64,000 bases of DNA from CACPJA01 sp964629335 (GCA_964629335.1 CAZVRH010000001.1:24563-88562); one strand, 5' to 3'. Numbered from the stretch's first letter, positions 44,542-54,494 are shown. The notes: generated by a model not told the origin, from the sequence alone. Translations and numbers: made by a program.

Positions 44542-45702
44542 TTAACCGTCTCTTAACTTGCCAGAAGCGCTGGATCCGATGAAGATTATGAGGTAAATCA
44601 ATCCCACCACGGCCATAAACCAACCAAACGCATTGTGGCCAAACAAATCCATTGCAGCACCTACAACCGGAGGCCCTAATATCTCCCCTAAAGATAGAAA
44701 AAAGATAAAACTAGCATTAGCAGAAGCTAAAACCTTTCCTTTAAATTGCTGTCCAAGCAAGGTGAGGCCTAGTGAGTAGAAACTCATGATTGACCCACCG
44801 ATAATGAAGAGAAATAAAAATCGCATAACAGGAACTTCAAAAATGACTGGCAAAATAGCCAAAGTAATAACACTTACGCTTGAAATATAAATCATTAGTC
44901 TAGTTTTATCGTATCGATCAGCCATCCAGCCTACAACAAGTGGCAATGTTAATTCTCCACTTGCTAACCAAGCAACTGTCCTTGATGATTGGGCATAATC
45001 TTCTTGCACGTAAGGAAGAGCAAAAATAGGCAATAAAGCTGCGGTTGCTGCATACAAAAAACCCATAACCCAACTAGATCCCATCAGACCTGGTGCTGTG
45101 ACCAAGTATCTATAAAAGGAAATATCTTCCACTACATCAAAATCTGGCAAATCCTCCATATTCCATAGTGGCACTGCGGCGATGAGAGCAATACCAGCAG
45201 ACACAAAAAACCCAGCACCGCTTTCAACCGGAAGCAATGAGGAGACCAAAACCCCCACGATAAGGCCCAAAGAAATCAATGAAGAATAAACGGCAATGAT
45301 CTTGCCTCGATGCTGATCCTCGGCAAAGGCATTAATCCACACTTCACTTAATAACCAAATTCCTGTGGCTGCAACACCAATGATAAATCTGAGAACAAAC
45401 CAGAGATAAATGTTTTGAAAAATAGGCAAGAACACAATAGTTATGGGTAAAACCATTAAACAAAACCTCATGATTTGCATTTGCCCAAAGCGGTTGATCA
45501 GTTTGGAAAAGAAAGGAGTAATAATCACGGTTGCCAGACCGGTCATAGATGCTGCAAAACCAATCACCGAAGTTGACGTGCCCCAGGTTTTAAGGGTCAA
45601 TGAACTTAAAGGAAGATTGATACCGATCATCACACCCACCAGCGTGATAGCTAGCATTACTTTTGCAAGGTTCTTTAATCTGTTCGGATTACTCATATTC
45701 AT
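44542..45702 (-). CDS. MFS transporter (YcaD/CynX-like)
   Basis: The 386 aa form about twelve membrane helices with the loop 2-3 region FFSKLINRFGQMQIMR and a second-half repeat WMADRYDKTRLMI, typical of the major facilitator superfamily. The substrate is unknown. It lies 4 bp downstream of a TRAP-type solute-binding lipoprotein gene on the same strand, an unusual pairing that suggests related substrates. Confidence 0.88.
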   Translation of the reverse strand: MNMSNPNRLKNLAKVMLAITLVGVMIGINLPLSSLTLKTWGTSTSVIGFAASMTGLATVIITPFFSKLINRFGQMQIMRFCLMVLPITIVFLPIFQNIYLWFVLRFIIGVAATGIWLLSEVWINAFAEDQHRGKIIAVYSSLISLGLIVGVLVSSLLPVESGAGFFVSAGIALIAAVPLWNMEDLPDFDVVEDISFYRYLVTAPGLMGSSWVMGFLYAATAALLPIFALPYVQEDYAQSSRTVAWLASGELTLPLVVGWMADRYDKTRLMIYISSVSVITLAILPVIFEVPVMRFLFLFIIGGSIMSFYSLGLTLLGQQFKGKVLASANASFIFFLSLGEILGPPVVGAAMDLFGHNAFGWFMAVVGLIYLIIFIGSSASGKLRDG

Positions 45703-45706
45703 GAGC

Positions 45707-46708
45707 TCATTGAGCTTGAAATTCTTGTTTTCCTGCGTTAATTAAATCAACCAATTCATTTGACCGTCCCCCGATCTGGTTAGCCAATCGTTGCACTTGA
45801 CCTTGGGTTGCGTCTTTCCATAATTTCCGTTGATCTTTGCTTAACTCATAAACTGTAATGCCCATTTTTTCTGCATTAGATAAATCTGATTCAGCTTCAG
45901 CTCTTAATGAACGCCTGGATTCTTTTGCTTCTGGCCAAGCTTGTTTTATTATCTTTTGTTGCTCAGAACTTAGCTCATCCCACCAAGCTTTTCTTGCCAC
46001 CATAATGGACATTCCAAGAGAATGCTGGGTTAACGTGTAATGAGGGGCTTCTTGTTCTTTTCCACTTTTAACGTAAAGAGCGACTGAATTATCACCTGCT
46101 TCAATTAAACCGGTTTGCAATGATTGAACTATTTCACCGTAACCCATTGGAAACAGATCAGCACCAATGGCTTCTGCAAAATAGCGAGAACTTAAGCTTG
46201 CAGACACTCTATAACGCGTTCCCTTTGCATCTGCAGGTGTCAGGATGGGTTCTTTTGCATAAACATTGTGGAATCCTATCTCACTCCAGGCAACAAATTG
46301 CAATCCCTTCTCTGCCAATAATTCTGTAAAAATAGAGGTTAAATAATTATCGTATATAAAATCAGCCTCTGCAGCAGAATCAAACAGATAAGGTGCGTAC
46401 AATAATGCAGCTTCGGGAACTAGTGTGGACACAATAATTGCTGACAGATTAGCAAATTGAACTCTATTTCTTCTCAAACCAGAAACCAAATTCTCCTCAG
46501 AGCCCAACTGTCCATAGACCAGCAGCTTGGTTTCCATTTCTGGTATGCCTAGATTAACGCCCTGCTCAAAGTCTAGGAAATGCTGCTCGCCAACGGTGTT
46601 GGGTATGCCCGTTCCTCCGACTGTCATGGATAAAGAATTCTTTTCACGGTTAGCATCGCATCCGGTGATAACAATGATTAAAGCAAGTAAAAGAGATTTG
46701 TAATTCAT
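45707..46708 (-). CDS. TRAP-type (DctP-family) solute-binding lipoprotein
   Basis: The 333 aa start with a lipoprotein signal (lipobox VITGC). The body matches DctP-like binding proteins: QFANLSAIIVSTLVPEAALLYAPYLF, the DAKGTRYRV segment with its conserved ligand-binding Arg, and GLIEAGDNS. TRAP systems take up carboxylates with DctQM membrane subunits, but neither is nearby; an MFS gene follows instead. The DctQM partners may be elsewhere, or the protein may have another role. Confidence 0.85.
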   Translation of the reverse strand: MNYKSLLLALIIVITGCDANREKNSLSMTVGGTGIPNTVGEQHFLDFEQGVNLGIPEMETKLLVYGQLGSEENLVSGLRRNRVQFANLSAIIVSTLVPEAALLYAPYLFDSAAEADFIYDNYLTSIFTELLAEKGLQFVAWSEIGFHNVYAKEPILTPADAKGTRYRVSASLSSRYFAEAIGADLFPMGYGEIVQSLQTGLIEAGDNSVALYVKSGKEQEAPHYTLTQHSLGMSIMVARKAWWDELSSEQQKIIKQAWPEAKESRRSLRAEAESDLSNAEKMGITVYELSKDQRKLWKDATQGQVQRLANQIGGRSNELVDLINAGKQEFQAQ

Positions 46709-46806
46709 AGTTAGCCTCAGTAGGAATCCAACATTGTCTCATTTGACTAGGTTGGCGTCCATCCACGAATCCGTTAAGATACGCATATATTTATTAAGGT
46801 TTTGTG

Positions 46807-47769
46807 ATGCGATTAAAAAGAAACTCAAAAGATAGAATCAAGACATCAGAGATTACACCAGAATCTATTTATCTTAATCGTCGCTCAATTCTTCAAGCAT
46901 TTGGAACATTAACAACTGGATTAGCAACCAATCTTGTTTCAATGAGCTCCGTGAGTGCCAATGAAAGGACGTTGCAATTTATTAATAACGCAAAATACTC
47001 AACCGATGAAACTATCAATAGTTTTGAAGATATAACGACTTACAATAATTTCTATGAGTTTGGTATGCAAAAAAGTGACCCCTTCAACAACAGCAGTGCA
47101 TTTGAACCTAAACCCTGGACAGTAAAAGTTAGTGGCAAAGCAACAAAAACAGGAATTTTCGATCTGGATGATCTTATTGACTTCAATGCTCTAGAAGAAA
47201 GGATCTATAGATTAAGGTGTGTGGAAGCTTGGTCGATGGTGATTCCCTGGATTGGAATCCCACTTGCTTCGATCATAAAAAAATTAGAACCCACATTGGA
47301 TGCAAAATATGTTGCATTTGAGACCGTTTATAGGCCTGAACAAATGCCAGGACAAAGGCGCCGTATTCTAGACTGGCCTTATATTGAAGGACTGACGATG
47401 CCAGAAGCAATGCACCCTCTAACAATTATTGCTGTTGGTTTATATGGCAAAGAATTATTAAATCAAAACGGTGCCCCTATGCGATTGGTGGTTCCTTGGA
47501 AGTACGGCTTCAAAAGCATTAAATCAATAAATAAAATTCATTTTTCATCAAATCAACCTCGAACCAGTTGGAATATATCAGCACCCAATGAATACGGCTT
47601 TCTTGCTAACGTTAATCCAAATGTGGATCATCCTCGATGGAGTCAAGCACAGGAACGAAGAATAGGCTCAGGGTTCTTTGGAGCAAAACAACCCACACTT
47701 ATGTTCAATGGTTATACAGAGGAAGTTGCAAACCTGTATACAGGGATTAATCTTCAACGCAATTTTTAA
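46807..47769 (+). CDS. msrP: Periplasmic methionine sulfoxide reductase, catalytic subunit MsrP
   Basis: Molybdopterin enzyme that repairs oxidised methionines in periplasmic proteins. From ATG at 46807 (AAGG 7 nt upstream) it is 320 aa. The Tat signal YLNRRSILQAF precedes a hydrophobic stretch. Cys138 in RLRCVEAW coordinates molybdenum; QMPGQRRRILDWPYIEGL and RLVVPWKYGFKSIKSI are family hallmarks. msrQ follows 18 bp later. MoeB at 6.2 kb could serve its cofactor. Confidence 0.96.
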   Translation: MRLKRNSKDRIKTSEITPESIYLNRRSILQAFGTLTTGLATNLVSMSSVSANERTLQFINNAKYSTDETINSFEDITTYNNFYEFGMQKSDPFNNSSAFEPKPWTVKVSGKATKTGIFDLDDLIDFNALEERIYRLRCVEAWSMVIPWIGIPLASIIKKLEPTLDAKYVAFETVYRPEQMPGQRRRILDWPYIEGLTMPEAMHPLTIIAVGLYGKELLNQNGAPMRLVVPWKYGFKSIKSINKIHFSSNQPRTSWNISAPNEYGFLANVNPNVDHPRWSQAQERRIGSGFFGAKQPTLMFNGYTEEVANLYTGINLQRNF

Positions 47770-47787
47770 GTTAACAAGACACACAGA

Positions 47788-48372
47788 ATGAAAATTTTAG
47801 TTCAACTCGTTCTGGCGGCCAGTTTGTTACCTTATCTTTTGCTTAATTTTAGAGCCTTTGGATTTTTTGGTGGGCTGGGTGCTAACCCAATTGAGGCCAT
47901 TATTCATGACACCGGTCTATGGGGTATAAGGTTGCTGATTATCACCTTATTGTTGACGCCTATATATCACTATTCAAATCAAGAAATCTTTAGACGATTA
48001 CCCAAACCGATTGGTTTGATTGCCTTTTTTTATGTCTTAAATCATTTTCTCTGTTATGCAATCATAGATCAGTCGGCTAACCTTGGCGTTATTGTTGTCG
48101 ATATAATAGAAACTCCCTACTTAATTGTTGGATGGGGAGGCTTTCTATGTTTGCTGGCTGTTGGTTTAGCGTCCTTTAATTCATTTGAAGATTGGTTTAA
48201 TAAAAACAGATCTTCGATGAGCGGTTTAGTCTACACTGCAGCAATTCTTGGTGTCTGGCACTATTTCTGGCAAGAAAAAGTTATTGGTTACGAAGCTTTG
48301 ATTGACACTGTTTTAATATCATTGCTTATCCTATGGCGTCTGCGGATTAGTGTCGATAAAGCCAAGAGTTAG
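47788..48372 (+). CDS. msrQ: Heme-binding membrane subunit MsrQ
   Basis: Inner-membrane b-type cytochrome that carries electrons from quinones or flavin reductase to MsrP. The 194 aa form about six helices; conserved heme-type histidines appear in NHFLCY and GVWHYFWQEKV, and GLWGIRLLIITLLLTP starts the ferric-reductase-like core. The stop overlaps the convergent dacB stop in TTAG. Confidence 0.94.
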   Translation: MKILVQLVLAASLLPYLLLNFRAFGFFGGLGANPIEAIIHDTGLWGIRLLIITLLLTPIYHYSNQEIFRRLPKPIGLIAFFYVLNHFLCYAIIDQSANLGVIVVDIIETPYLIVGWGGFLCLLAVGLASFNSFEDWFNKNRSSMSGLVYTAAILGVWHYFWQEKVIGYEALIDTVLISLLILWRLRISVDKAKS

Positions 48373-49814
48373 TTATTGCTAACCGCCCAGTTGAGAAGGT
48401 CTGTTGTAAAGGTCGCAGTTTCAGAAGAATGATCAGAAATACTGTTGTGAAGAAAAACAAATGCGTATTCTTTCCCAGAAAGCCCCGTAATAAAACCAGC
48501 TAAACCTCTAACTCCGTCCAATGTGCCTGTTTTAAGCTTGAGTCGGTTTGTGAGCAAATCTGATTTATATTTATTCTCTAACGTTCCATCCACACCAGAG
48601 ATTGGAAGTGACTTTAAAATTATTTCTGAAGATGGATGTCGCTTGATTGCTTTAAGTAAACTTAAAACAGCCTCAGGACTGATTGTTGACTTTCTGGAAA
48701 GTCCCGATCCATTCTCAAAAAAAGTATCGGAATTAATTACCACACCATGATCTATCAGCACATTATTCATAATTCTTCGAGACGTCTTGTAGTTTTTCTG
48801 CCCTAAAGATTGGTTGAGGCTGAGAAATAAATTACGGGCAATCAAATTATCGCTCTCCTTGACAGCTTCGATAATAATTTCCTCAAGACGTGGCGAATCA
48901 AACGCTATGATTGGTCTTTTGAGAAATCCTGCTTTTCCTTCTCTAATGTATCCGTTGAACAGCCCCCCCGATTCTAACCAGATTTTTTTAAAAGAACCCA
49001 AGAAGTAATGATTCGCATCAGTCAGAGAAATATCGTGCTCAAACTGATTACAATTTCTTGGATATTGACCGTTGACTAGAATAACAAAATTAAACGGTTT
49101 TTTTTCTCTGTTCATCTGCGAAAAATTCACATGCTCTCTAAAATCACTACATGAACCAGACCCTAGTTCTAACTCGTTAGTAACCGATACATTGTCAGGT
49201 AAAAATTCTGGGTTGATCTGGATTGTGTTATTTGAATTTTTTGTGATTTTAAAATCAATCCTATTGGAATTAATTAGAAATGAACTGTGGGATATATTGT
49301 ATGGACGAAGTGGATCATCATCGAAATCAGCTGTGGAAATTTGGGGTTGCTGAAAAAAATTCTGGTCCACAATTAAACCGTCATTAATGGTCTTAATTCC
49401 TAGATTTCTCAATTGTAAAACCATCTTTTCCAGGCGCTCTATGGTTATATAAGGATCACCACCGCCTTTAAAAATTAGTGAGTCTACTGCTCCATCGTTC
49501 ACACTGTCTGTACTATAAACTTCTGTGGTCCAATGAAAATCAGGCTCTAGATGTTCGATTGCTACAAAGGCAGTAAATAGCTTCAGAACGGACGCCGGTG
49601 TTCGATTCATCTCTGGATTGAGATTAATTAACCTGGTGTCGGCATCTACTGGTTGCATGATAATACTGAGGCTTTCTATGGGAATCCCATATTTGTTTGC
49701 CAATACTTCAATCTCTTTGGGTAGAATCTTTTCTCCATAAGCTGGAGAACTGATGAAAGAAATAACAAGAAGGACGAACAGCAGAGGTTGTTTATTAACG
49801 CAACTACTGAACAT
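48369..49814 (-). CDS. dacB: D-Ala-D-Ala carboxypeptidase/endopeptidase PBP4
   Basis: Cuts D-Ala termini and peptide cross-bridges in the periplasm. The 481 aa have a signal peptide (cut near PAYG) and the motifs Ser75 in SVLK, SDNLIAR (SxN) and LKTGTLDGVRG (KTG). The large insertion between the first two motifs is typical of the PBP4 (S13) class. It releases cross-links and may feed MurNAc recycling by amgK-murU. Confidence 0.95.
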   Translation of the reverse strand: MFSSCVNKQPLLFVLLVISFISSPAYGEKILPKEIEVLANKYGIPIESLSIIMQPVDADTRLINLNPEMNRTPASVLKLFTAFVAIEHLEPDFHWTTEVYSTDSVNDGAVDSLIFKGGGDPYITIERLEKMVLQLRNLGIKTINDGLIVDQNFFQQPQISTADFDDDPLRPYNISHSSFLINSNRIDFKITKNSNNTIQINPEFLPDNVSVTNELELGSGSCSDFREHVNFSQMNREKKPFNFVILVNGQYPRNCNQFEHDISLTDANHYFLGSFKKIWLESGGLFNGYIREGKAGFLKRPIIAFDSPRLEEIIIEAVKESDNLIARNLFLSLNQSLGQKNYKTSRRIMNNVLIDHGVVINSDTFFENGSGLSRKSTISPEAVLSLLKAIKRHPSSEIILKSLPISGVDGTLENKYKSDLLTNRLKLKTGTLDGVRGLAGFITGLSGKEYAFVFLHNSISDHSSETATFTTDLLNWAVSNN

Positions 49815-49825
49815 TAAGTCATTGT

Positions 49826-50881
49826 CTATTTATAGCTATTGAGTAACTCATTGAGTGCTTTTGAACCTGGGCATAAATCATCATAACCAATCGCGTTCAA
49901 GGGGCCATCAATTGTGTTTTCAACTTCTGAAAAATCAGGCTGAGACTCATTGATATATAAAAGACCCGTTAACACCTCGCCCTTATCAGCAGCCTCTTTA
50001 ATACCGCGAATCGAAGCTGTCTGATCCAACGGGCTAAAACTGTCGTCTGTTTTGCGTAAAACAACTTTCCCCCCTTCATGGAGATCTACTTCTAAACTAG
50101 AACCTGCTTCGTATTCAACTTCTATTTCTGCGAATGGAGGAATGTAGTCAGCATAAACCGCTTCTCGTTTCGTCTCTCGGGTACTCATGTAGCTTTTGGT
50201 AGAGCCTTCATGATCGTTGAATGTCACACAGGGCGAAATAACATCTATCATTGCAAAACCACGGTGCATTAAGCCGGCCTTAAGTAATGGAACCAGTTGA
50301 TCTTTATCACCTGAAAAACTCCTTGCAACAAAAGTCGCTCCTAAAGTGATAGCAACCATGCAGGGATCAATTGGTGTTTGGACATTAGCCGCTCCTTTTT
50401 TTGCTGTTGAGCCTATATCAGCAGAGGCGGAAAACTGGCCCTTGGTTAATCCATACACTCCATTATTTTCAATCAGATAAAGCATATTCAGATTTCTTCT
50501 AATGGCATGAGAGAACTGCCCCATCCCAATCGAGAGAGTATCCCCGTCCCCTGAGACACCAATACATAGAAGCTGATTATTTGCAGCGTTAGCTCCAGTT
50601 GCGACCGACGGCATTCGGCCGTGAACAGAATTGAAACCGTGGGACTGACTGGCAAAATAGGCTGGTGTTTTTGATGAACACCCAATTCCACTTAACTTAA
50701 TCATCCGATGAGGCTCTATATTTAAATCAAAGACTGTTTGAATAATTGCCCCTGTAATAGAATCATGCCCGCAACCTGCACAGAGAGTTGACATGACACC
50801 TTCATAGTCGTCAAAAGTCATTCCGAGCTTATTTCTGGGATCGTTATCTCTTATTATTTTTGGCTTCTTTATATAGCTCAT
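49826..50881 (-). CDS. korB: 2-oxoacid:acceptor oxidoreductase, beta subunit
   Basis: Thiamine-diphosphate subunit that oxidatively decarboxylates a 2-oxoacid (2-oxoglutarate or pyruvate) to acyl-CoA. The 351 aa show CAGCGHDS and a later ISPC for the proximal iron-sulfur cluster, and the TPP motif GVSGDGDTLSIG ending near NNGVYGLTKGQ. It overlaps the alpha gene by 4 bp. The symbol reflects KorB-like similarity; the substrate is not proven. Confidence 0.9.
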   Translation of the reverse strand: MSYIKKPKIIRDNDPRNKLGMTFDDYEGVMSTLCAGCGHDSITGAIIQTVFDLNIEPHRMIKLSGIGCSSKTPAYFASQSHGFNSVHGRMPSVATGANAANNQLLCIGVSGDGDTLSIGMGQFSHAIRRNLNMLYLIENNGVYGLTKGQFSASADIGSTAKKGAANVQTPIDPCMVAITLGATFVARSFSGDKDQLVPLLKAGLMHRGFAMIDVISPCVTFNDHEGSTKSYMSTRETKREAVYADYIPPFAEIEVEYEAGSSLEVDLHEGGKVVLRKTDDSFSPLDQTASIRGIKEAADKGEVLTGLLYINESQPDFSEVENTIDGPLNAIGYDDLCPGSKALNELLNSYK

Positions 50882-52686
50882 GCTACTTTTCCTGTATTCA
50901 GTTCTGTTTGAATCTGTTCGACAACATCTTTTGGAAAAATTGGTACTCCGTTATAGAGCCGAACAGATTTAATTTTCTTCGCATCCACTCCCGTTTCTGA
51001 AATAAGCAATTGTGCCAATTGCCCATCACGATTCTGCTCAACAACAAATATCTTTTTATGTGCATCGAGAAACTTGTCGACCTCTTTGGTGAAGGGAAAC
51101 GCTTTCACCCTTAAATAATTCAATCGTTGATCCTGTTCTTTCATGATATCCCTAGCTTCCCGAATGGCGTCATCACAACTACCAACACTGATAATGCCTA
51201 TATCGTTATTCTTGGAGTACGACACTGAAGGCTTTGGTACCATCGACTTTGCTGTTTCCCATTTAATCAATAAACGATCGACAACGTCTTGATATTCCGC
51301 AGCATCCTCAGTATAACCACCAAACCTATTATGACCAGACCCTCTAGTAAAGTATGCTCCCTTCGGATTGGTTCCCGGTATGGTTCGATAAGGTATTCCA
51401 TCACCGTCGACATCTAAATATCGAGAATAATTCTCCATTTTTTCTATTTCATCAGAGGACAAAACCTTGCCTCGGTTAGGTTTAAATTTGTCATCCCATT
51501 CTAGATCTTTGATCATCCAGTCGTTCATACCTATATCTAAATCACTTAAAACAAAAACAGGTGTTTGTAATTGTTCAGCGAGATCGAATGCCTCCACCGA
51601 AAGATAAAAAGCTTCTTCAGGATTCGCTGGATAGAGACACACATGCCTAGTATCGCCGTGGGAAGCATAAGCACACAAAGAAATATCTCCTTGTTGGGTT
51701 CGAGTGGGCATTCCGGTAGACGGGCCTGTTCGTTGCACATCAAAGATCACCGTAGGTATTTCAGCGTAATACCCAAAACCAATAAACTCACTCATTAAAG
51801 AAATCCCTGGTCCGCTGGTGGGCGTGAATGATCTGGCACCATTCCATCCTGCTCCGAGTGCCATTCCAATTGCTGCTAATTCGTCTTCAGCTTGGATGAT
51901 GGAGTAGTTGTTCTTTCCGGTTTTCTCATCTTTTCTGTAATAAGAGCAATAGCTGGTGAATGCGTCCATTAATGATGTTGATGGGGTAATTGGATACCAA
52001 GAACCAACAGTTGCACCAGCAAACACACACCCCAATGCAGCGGTTGCATTGCCGTCAATCATAATATACCCGTTAGTCTTCTTCATTGGTTTACTCTTGA
52101 AAGGTAGAGGACATTTAAAATGCTCTTTTGCATAATTAAACCCCATATCAAGTGCCAATTTGTTAGCGTCTATAAGGTGCGTCTTAGAACCGAAAGTGTC
52201 TAAAAGTAATTGCTCAATAACTTTTATATCCATCTCAAGCAAAGCGGCTAAAACACCTACATAAGCCGTGTTCTTCATTAAAGTTCTCGATCTAGCGGTA
52301 TCAAAACTCTCATTACACATGTTTGCAAGTGGAGCTCCTAGAACAGTAACGTCATCTCTTGTCATTAAATCCTCTCTGGGACGAGAAGAGTCGTAAATAA
52401 GATATCCACCTGGAGCCACTGACGCTAAATCTTCACGATAAGTTTGTGCGTTCATAGCAACCATTATGTCTATGCTTCCTGAAGGAGCCAGGTACCCTTC
52501 ATTACTAACCCGGACTTCGTACCAAGTTGGGAGACCCTGTATATTTGAAGGAAAATAGTTTTTTCCAACCACTGGTATACCCATTCTAAAAAGACTCTTC
52601 ATGAACATTCCGTTAGCACTAGAGGAACCTGTTCCATTAACATTGGCAAACTTTACTGTGAAATTATTATTGCTGGCCTTACTCAT
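50878..52686 (-). CDS. korA: 2-oxoacid:acceptor oxidoreductase, fused gamma-alpha subunit
   Basis: The 602 aa combine an N-terminal gamma domain (about 1-190, GTGSSSANGMFMKSLFRMG) with the alpha pyrimidine-binding and CoA domains (about 205-600; GWYPITPSTS-like start, IQAEDELAAIGMALGAGWNG, TPTSGPGISLMSEF). Fused gamma-alpha chains are known in aerobic and microaerobic KorAB enzymes. The ATG shares one base with the flavoprotein stop (TAATG), so the three genes are translationally coupled. Confidence 0.9.
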   Translation of the reverse strand: MSKASNNNFTVKFANVNGTGSSSANGMFMKSLFRMGIPVVGKNYFPSNIQGLPTWYEVRVSNEGYLAPSGSIDIMVAMNAQTYREDLASVAPGGYLIYDSSRPREDLMTRDDVTVLGAPLANMCNESFDTARSRTLMKNTAYVGVLAALLEMDIKVIEQLLLDTFGSKTHLIDANKLALDMGFNYAKEHFKCPLPFKSKPMKKTNGYIMIDGNATAALGCVFAGATVGSWYPITPSTSLMDAFTSYCSYYRKDEKTGKNNYSIIQAEDELAAIGMALGAGWNGARSFTPTSGPGISLMSEFIGFGYYAEIPTVIFDVQRTGPSTGMPTRTQQGDISLCAYASHGDTRHVCLYPANPEEAFYLSVEAFDLAEQLQTPVFVLSDLDIGMNDWMIKDLEWDDKFKPNRGKVLSSDEIEKMENYSRYLDVDGDGIPYRTIPGTNPKGAYFTRGSGHNRFGGYTEDAAEYQDVVDRLLIKWETAKSMVPKPSVSYSKNNDIGIISVGSCDDAIREARDIMKEQDQRLNYLRVKAFPFTKEVDKFLDAHKKIFVVEQNRDGQLAQLLISETGVDAKKIKSVRLYNGVPIFPKDVVEQIQTELNTGKVA

Positions 52687-54494
52687 TAACCTACTTTCTT
52701 AGCTCCCATGGTTTTTGAGGATTGATCTTCATCAACAGCATAAGGAATTTCCAATGTAAATTTTTTCATATCAAACGCTGCGGTTGGGCAACGTTCAGCA
52801 CAAAGTCCGCAATGAATACAAACGTCTTCGTCTTTGACCATCACCCTTTTAGTTTGAGGCAACTCTTCGGACACAAAGAGCGCTTGTTCTATATTATCAG
52901 CCGGAGTTTTTATGGACTTTCTTAATTCAGATTCATCGGCATTCTCCGCAATCATAAGGCAATTCACTGGGCAAACGTCAATGCATGCATCGCATTCAAT
53001 ACAAAGTTTGGCTTCAAAGTCGGTCTGTATATCACAGTTTAGACAACGCTCGACCTCTTTTTTAAACTGACCTGGTTCATAACCAAGCTCAACTTCTATA
53101 TTGATGTCTTTAAATCTTTTATCCATGGGCACGGTGGGAACCTCAAATCTTTTGTCGTACCCATAATCGTTACTGTATGTCCACTCGTGTATACCCATTT
53201 TCGCAGTCACTAGATTCATTCCGTACGGCAGTCGATCCGTGAGCGATTCGTTTGAACAATACTTATGTATGGAGATGGAAGCTTGATGTCCATGTTCAAC
53301 CGCTTCGATAATGTTTTTTGGTCCAAAAGCCGAATCTCCACCAAAAAATATCCCTGAGATAGTAGATTCATAAGTTACGGGATCAACAACAGGCACTTCC
53401 CATTGATCAAAATCTAATCCGATATCACGCTCCACCCATGGAAAGGAATTTTCCTGCCCGATAGCAAGGATCACTGTATCGCATGGAATAATTACTTCGT
53501 CTACTTTTGTTGATGTTAATTTACCGTTCTCGTCTTCCTCCCATTCAAGAACAGCAAACTTCATACCAACTAAAGTGCCGTCTTCTACAATGTATTCTTC
53601 AGGAGAGTGATTTAAAACCAATTCAATGTCTTCTTCGAGGGCTGGCTCCAATTCCCAATCAGACGATTTCATTCGATCTCTGGTGCCTCTGTATAGAACC
53701 TTAACATCTTTTCCACCAAGTCGAAGCGATGTGCGACAACAATCCATAGCTGTGTTTCCACCACCAATAATAAGTACGCGTTCTCCCACAGAGTCAATGT
53801 GCTCGAACGCAACCGACTCAAGCCAAGCAATACCAACGAAAATTTGGTCTGTATCGTATCTTCCTGGCAAATCTAGTTCCCTACCCTTTGGAGCTCCCGT
53901 GCCTACAAAAATTGCATCATATTCTTTTTCTAATAAGTCTTTCATGCTTTCTATAGGGTGATTCAAATGAAGATTCACGCCCTGATCCACAATCACATCA
54001 AATTCTTCATCTATGACTTCAGGAGGCAATCTAAATTTAGGAATGTTGCTTCTAATCAATCCACCCATTTTAGGCAGTGATTCAAAAACATCTATTTCAT
54101 ATCCAAGCGGCAACAGGTCATTAGCTACGGTTAATGATGCACATCCTGCCCCGATGCAAGCAATTCTTTTCCCGTTTTTTTGTTTTGGCACCGGTGGTAA
54201 GTGTTCTTTAAAATCAGCTTTTAGATCGCCAGCAACTCTCTTAAGCCGACAAATTGCAACAGGTTCCTCCTCAACCCTCACTCTTCTGCAAACTGGTTCA
54301 CAGGGTCGATCACAAACCCTGCCAAGAATCCCTGGGAAAACATTTGACTCTCTATTTAGTAAATAGGCCTGAGTGTATTCACCCTGAGCAATATGTCTTA
54401 TATAACCTGGAACATCTGTATGCGCTGGGCAACCCCACTGGCAATCGACTACCTTATGATAGTATTGCGGATCTTTAGTATTTGTCGGTTGCAT
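52686..54494 (-). CDS. GltD-like FAD/NAD(P) oxidoreductase with ferredoxin domain
   Basis: Likely the electron-exit subunit of the adjacent 2-oxoacid oxidoreductase. The 602 aa show an N-terminal Fe-S helical domain as in GltD (CQWGCPAHTDVPGY, CDRPCEPVCRR), an FAD site (IGAGCASLTVANDL), an NAD(P) site (VLIIGGGNTAMDCC), and a C-terminal pair of [4Fe-4S] motifs (CIECDACIDVCPVNC, CIHCGLCAERCP). No GltB gene is nearby. This predicts direct transfer from 2-oxoacid to NAD(P) or a quinone pool. First gene of the operon. Confidence 0.88.
   Translation of the reverse strand: MQPTNTKDPQYYHKVVDCQWGCPAHTDVPGYIRHIAQGEYTQAYLLNRESNVFPGILGRVCDRPCEPVCRRVRVEEEPVAICRLKRVAGDLKADFKEHLPPVPKQKNGKRIACIGAGCASLTVANDLLPLGYEIDVFESLPKMGGLIRSNIPKFRLPPEVIDEEFDVIVDQGVNLHLNHPIESMKDLLEKEYDAIFVGTGAPKGRELDLPGRYDTDQIFVGIAWLESVAFEHIDSVGERVLIIGGGNTAMDCCRTSLRLGGKDVKVLYRGTRDRMKSSDWELEPALEEDIELVLNHSPEEYIVEDGTLVGMKFAVLEWEEDENGKLTSTKVDEVIIPCDTVILAIGQENSFPWVERDIGLDFDQWEVPVVDPVTYESTISGIFFGGDSAFGPKNIIEAVEHGHQASISIHKYCSNESLTDRLPYGMNLVTAKMGIHEWTYSNDYGYDKRFEVPTVPMDKRFKDINIEVELGYEPGQFKKEVERCLNCDIQTDFEAKLCIECDACIDVCPVNCLMIAENADESELRKSIKTPADNIEQALFVSEELPQTKRVMVKDEDVCIHCGLCAERCPTAAFDMKKFTLEIPYAVDEDQSSKTMGAKKVG

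Noticed and set aside
53626..54366. Plus-strand open frames opposite the GltD-like gene
   Set aside because: Antisense shadows of a strongly conserved coding region; no ribosome-binding site or domain.
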